NCBI RefSeq assembly: GCF_014596745.1
Contig: NZ_JABTCF010000001.1
Span: forward strand, 806,001-870,000
Reading direction: 5' to 3'
Source: Maribacter aquimaris
GTDB taxonomy: Bacteria > Bacteroidota > Bacteroidia > Flavobacteriales > Flavobacteriaceae
Length of the DNA stretch: 64,000 bases
Shown here: positions 61,787-64,000 of the stretch, piece after piece
Layout of the letters: each line of letters starts with the position of its first letter
Numbering within the stretch: the first letter of the stretch is position 1
Translations under genes and position numbers: made by a program
Notes under the pieces: model-generated
What the model saw: the letters and a program-made list of their open reading frames with translations, nothing else
What the model was told of the DNA's origin: nothing
Database searches by the model: none

Positions 61787-62695
61787 TTATAATACCCTCT
61801 TAATGCCTATAAAATCATCACGATATTCAGTAGGCGTCCTTTTTTTGTTTTTCTTAAAAACCCTATTGAAATTGGCAATACTATTGAAGCCACAAATGAA
61901 AGCGATTTCAGAAATAGCCAAATCCCTTTCAATCAAGAACTTTGAGGCATATCCAATACGTACCTCGTTCAAATAATCCACAAAGGTTTTCCCTGTTCTT
62001 TTCTTAATGAACCTATTGAAGGAAACATTACTCATGTTAACAAGATCCGCCGCCTCGGTCAAGGTTATTTTACGGGCGTAATTCTGCTGTACGAACTCGT
62101 ACAGTTTTTTGATTTTATTATTATGTTCAAAATGGGGTGGTTCAGGGGTCAAGGTCGATAGTAGACGCTGATTTCTCGAAATAGCCAAATCATATAGAAT
62201 CGAAAACAATTCCATGAAATTATCCATACCGCCCATTTTGGATACCCTCAACAACCTATTCTTCATAGCCAAGGATATCTCTTTGGAAAAAAGAATACCA
62301 TGGGAGGACCTTTGGAACATTTCCCGAATAGGCCTCATCACACTTCGGTTCATCATCGCTTCACCAAAAAGGTCACTGTGAAACTGTATGGTAACTTCCC
62401 TTACTTTCTTATTCGTGCAATTATGCTGTTCCCAAACATGGTATAAATTGGGACCTACCAAAACCAATTCTATATCATCGATTTCCTCCATACAATCCCC
62501 AATAAACCTACGCACCCCTTTTCCGTTTAAAACGAAGTTCAACTCCATCTCTGGATGATAATGCATAGGATAATCAAAAAACTCCTTGGTCCTGTCCTCT
62601 ACCACAAAACTGTCCTCTGAAGAAAGTGTGACAATCTCCCTGTGAATTTTTTTTAATATATCCATTGTCCATAGGTTGTTTTTGAAGCTATACAT
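61787..62695 (-). CDS. AraC-family regulator of the mannan operon
   Basis: This 302-aa protein has an N-terminal cupin-like sensing domain (FFDYPMHYHPEMELNFVLNG, about residues 35-130) and a C-terminal AraC HTH pair (EAADLVNMSNVSFNRFIKK and ISEIAFICGFNSIANFNRVF). It lies convergent to the mannan operon, five bases away, and is the likely sugar-responsive activator. An HTCS or SusR regulator, more common in such loci, is absent. Confidence 0.85.
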   Translation of the reverse strand: MYSFKNNLWTMDILKKIHREIVTLSSEDSFVVEDRTKEFFDYPMHYHPEMELNFVLNGKGVRRFIGDCMEEIDDIELVLVGPNLYHVWEQHNCTNKKVREVTIQFHSDLFGEAMMNRSVMRPIREMFQRSSHGILFSKEISLAMKNRLLRVSKMGGMDNFMELFSILYDLAISRNQRLLSTLTPEPPHFEHNNKIKKLYEFVQQNYARKITLTEAADLVNMSNVSFNRFIKKRTGKTFVDYLNEVRIGYASKFLIERDLAISEIAFICGFNSIANFNRVFKKNKKRTPTEYRDDFIGIKRVL

Positions 62696-63169
62696 TACCC
62701 AAATGACAAAATATTGGCAATAGAACCTAACTTATTTAGTTAGATTTGATTAGGTAATGGATATCACATATTATTAGGTCTTAGCAATTTAATAAAATAT
62801 TCCTGAATATATGAATGATTTATTATTTTGAGTTATCTATTGCTAAAATATGATATGCCTTATACCTCTAACAAGCGAATATAATAGGGCCAATATGGGA
62901 ATTATAGGTCATATTCCTACATAGAATAAGACAAAATTGAATTGACATAAGATTAAAATTAGTTTATTGAGTTAGTTTTTTTTATCCTGTACAGCACCTT
63001 TGCTCCCAACCGACAAAGGTGTTGTTTTTTTGTGAATCACCGATTACGACAATCCCTCCCCGATAATCAGCCATAATCATTACGGGTCAGCTATTGGACG
63101 TTGCACCCCAAGAGTTTCAACATGAAGAGCTAGGTTCGACCAACTAAACCATATGCAGTGCCCTAAAAC
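62696..63169. other. Gene-free stretch with a plus-strand terminator-like hairpin
   Basis: This 474-bp AT-rich stretch lies upstream of the AraC gene. It holds an AraC promoter region on the minus strand and, at 62992-63031, a terminator-like hairpin on the plus strand with no gene before it. No open frame of interest is seen. Confidence 0.5.
62992..63031 (+). terminator. Terminator-like hairpin without an upstream gene
   Basis: CAGCACCTTTG (62992-63002) pairs with CAAAGGTGTTG (63014-63024) through 11 bp with one G-T pair, then TTTTTTT. The hairpin points to the end of a plus-strand transcript that starts inside the gap, for example a small RNA, or a leftover terminator. Confidence 0.6.
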
Positions 63170-63376
63170 CTAAGCCGCACTCCCGCCAGCCTCTTTCTTA
63201 ATCCCTAATTTCAGCAATATCTTCTCTAACAAACACCATTTGGTAAAGGCCGATTGGAACATATTCGCCCCTATGAACATCGTAAACCATAACCAATTGA
63301 TATTTACGTAAACGGCCAAAATAACACTCGCCATAATAAACACGCCTACTAAGGCCCTAAAATAGGTATTCAACAT
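63170..63376 (-). CDS. DUF2892 small membrane protein
   Basis: This 68-aa protein has two hydrophobic helices (about residues 7-25 and 28-47), then CLLEKILLKLGIKK, the pattern of DUF2892/YgaP-type membrane proteins. The family often sits next to rhodanese or efflux genes. Here it follows the PII-like gene by 21 bp on the same strand, downstream of an RND pump. Function unknown. Confidence 0.75.
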   Translation of the reverse strand: MLNTYFRALVGVFIMASVILAVYVNINWLWFTMFIGANMFQSAFTKWCLLEKILLKLGIKKEAGGSAA

Positions 63377-63397
63377 AAGATTTCTTTTTAATTGATT

Positions 63398-63703
63398 TTA
63401 AATACTTCTTTCTACAGGAACAACAATCGCCTTTATGGGATTATTGGTTTCCAAACTCCCATTGAACTCTTTGATCAGTTCAAAAAGTGCATCGATCTTA
63501 TCCTCATTGGTAAAAGAGAAAAACAAACTGGATTCCACCCCTCCCTTAACGTTAGGGAACCAACTCGATTTCATCAATAAGGAAATAGGATTTTTATAAC
63601 CATCAATATCAGAACCACTGAAATTCTCAATATCAGCCTTTTTAAAAAGGTCCATGACCTGCTTTTCATACTGCTCAACAACAGTTACCATTAATAGCTT
63701 CAT
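63398..63703 (-). CDS. PII-like protein next to an RND pump
   Basis: This 101-aa protein has the compact beta-alpha-beta ferredoxin-like fold of PII-type proteins: KLLMVTVVEQYEKQVMDLF, then SLFFSFTNEDKIDALFELI and NPIKAIVVPVE. It lacks a clear T-loop tyrosine. Genes of this type (DUF3240-like) are found beside heavy-metal RND pumps and are thought to sense or regulate them. It lies 151 bp after the RND gene. Confidence 0.7.
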   Translation of the reverse strand: MKLLMVTVVEQYEKQVMDLFKKADIENFSGSDIDGYKNPISLLMKSSWFPNVKGGVESSLFFSFTNEDKIDALFELIKEFNGSLETNNPIKAIVVPVERSI

Positions 63704-63854
63704 ACCTTTATATTTTAAATTAATTGTACTTCCTCCATCCTTCTCAAAGATGGGGTAAGAACGTATACCACAACTACGTTCCGGTATGGAGAATAGTAAA
63801 ATCGCTCCTTATGGACTTCCCTTCACTATTTATCAATACCCGCTTCATCCAATA

Positions 63855-64000
63855 TTATTTATAATTTTTACGTTCAATCATATAGTACACCAGGGGTACA
63901 ACCAAAAGCGTCAACACAGTAGACACGATCGTTCCTCCCATAAGTGATATGGCCAATCCTTGAAAAATAGGGTCAAATAATATTACAAAGGCCCCGATAA
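63855..64000 (-). CDS. RND-family efflux transporter, C-terminal end only
   Basis: The frame runs from the right edge to a stop at 63855-63857 and encodes 48 residues, including LAISLMGGTIVSTVLTLLVV and the end YYMIERKNYK. This is the last membrane helix of an RND transporter of the AcrB/CusA class. The rest lies outside the window. With the PII-like and DUF2892 genes it forms a chromosomal efflux locus separate from the ICE copper cargo. Confidence 0.8.
   Translation of the reverse strand, partial: IGAFVILFDPIFQGLAISLMGGTIVSTVLTLLVVPLVYYMIERKNYK

Overview
The window comes from a Bacteroidota genome, most likely a marine member of the Flavobacteriaceae. This rests on the CTnDOT-type Tra proteins, the BfmA/BtgA and DUF5712 mobilisation proteins, the SPII lipoproteins, the weak ribosome binding sites and a polysaccharide-utilisation style of cargo. 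It has two halves. Bases 1 to about 45.6 kb are an integrative conjugative element (ICE), AT-rich to the eye. From about 45.8 kb onward the sequence is chromosome-like, visibly richer in G+C, and starts with tRNA-Pro(GGG).

ICE half, left to right. (1) 1-4309: a very large Mrr-nuclease/STAND-NTPase/repeat protein (Avs-like, running off the left edge) with its own Xre regulator. (2) 4.4-12.5 kb: a peptidoglycan amidase diverging from a compact Bacteroidota type IV secretion operon traE-F-G-I-J-K-M-N plus a lipoprotein. (3) 12.5-20.6 kb, all on the minus strand: a defence island. It holds an E2-only (short type II) CBASS operon made of a 57-aa protein, an LRAT-like protein, a 2TM-NUDIX effector, a CD-NTase ending in Gly-Gly and an E2-like protein. 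Downstream follow an AlbA_2/Schlafen-type ATP-binding protein, a stand-alone GHKL ATPase and a 752-aa protein with phosphoribosyltransferase-like segments; the last two form a tight pair that I do not recognise as a named system. (4) 20.7-22.1 kb: a sigma-70-like factor and a SocA/Panacea-type protein, divergent from CBASS and sharing a repeat-bearing control region with it. (5) 22.1-28.4 kb: coupling protein, relaxase, BfmA-like accessory protein, a probable oriT, then leading-region style genes (DUF6876-like, SSB, DUF932) around a gene-free, hairpin-rich stretch of about 0.95 kb with a diverged tandem duplication. (6) 28.5-44 kb: copper resistance cargo. This is CusB/CusA/TolC efflux, a CopA-type P1B ATPase, DUF305, DUF2911, DUF3347 and haem-binding proteins, a multicopper oxidase fused to a CopB-like barrel, and an HMA-AraC regulator. 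(7) 44.2-45.6 kb: a 3' fragment of tRNA-fMet and a tyrosine integrase.

Chromosomal half: a beta-helix lipoprotein, an esterase, VanX, a secreted GH130, two sulfatases and a GMC oxidoreductase with its small subunit. These are followed by a textbook beta-mannan operon: GH26 mannanase, GPH symporter, mannosylglucose phosphorylase and mannobiose/cellobiose 2-epimerase, with an AraC regulator facing it. Mannobiose released by GH26 would be imported, epimerised to mannosylglucose and phosphorolysed. No SusC/SusD pair lies in the window. The right end holds a DUF2892 protein, a PII-like protein and the C-terminus of an RND pump.

The most interesting places are the GHKL/PRTase-like pair, the LRAT gene leading the CBASS operon with its divergent sigma factor, the Mrr-STAND giant, the structured leading region and the multicopper oxidase-CopB fusion. 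All function calls are from reading the sequence; no database search was run.
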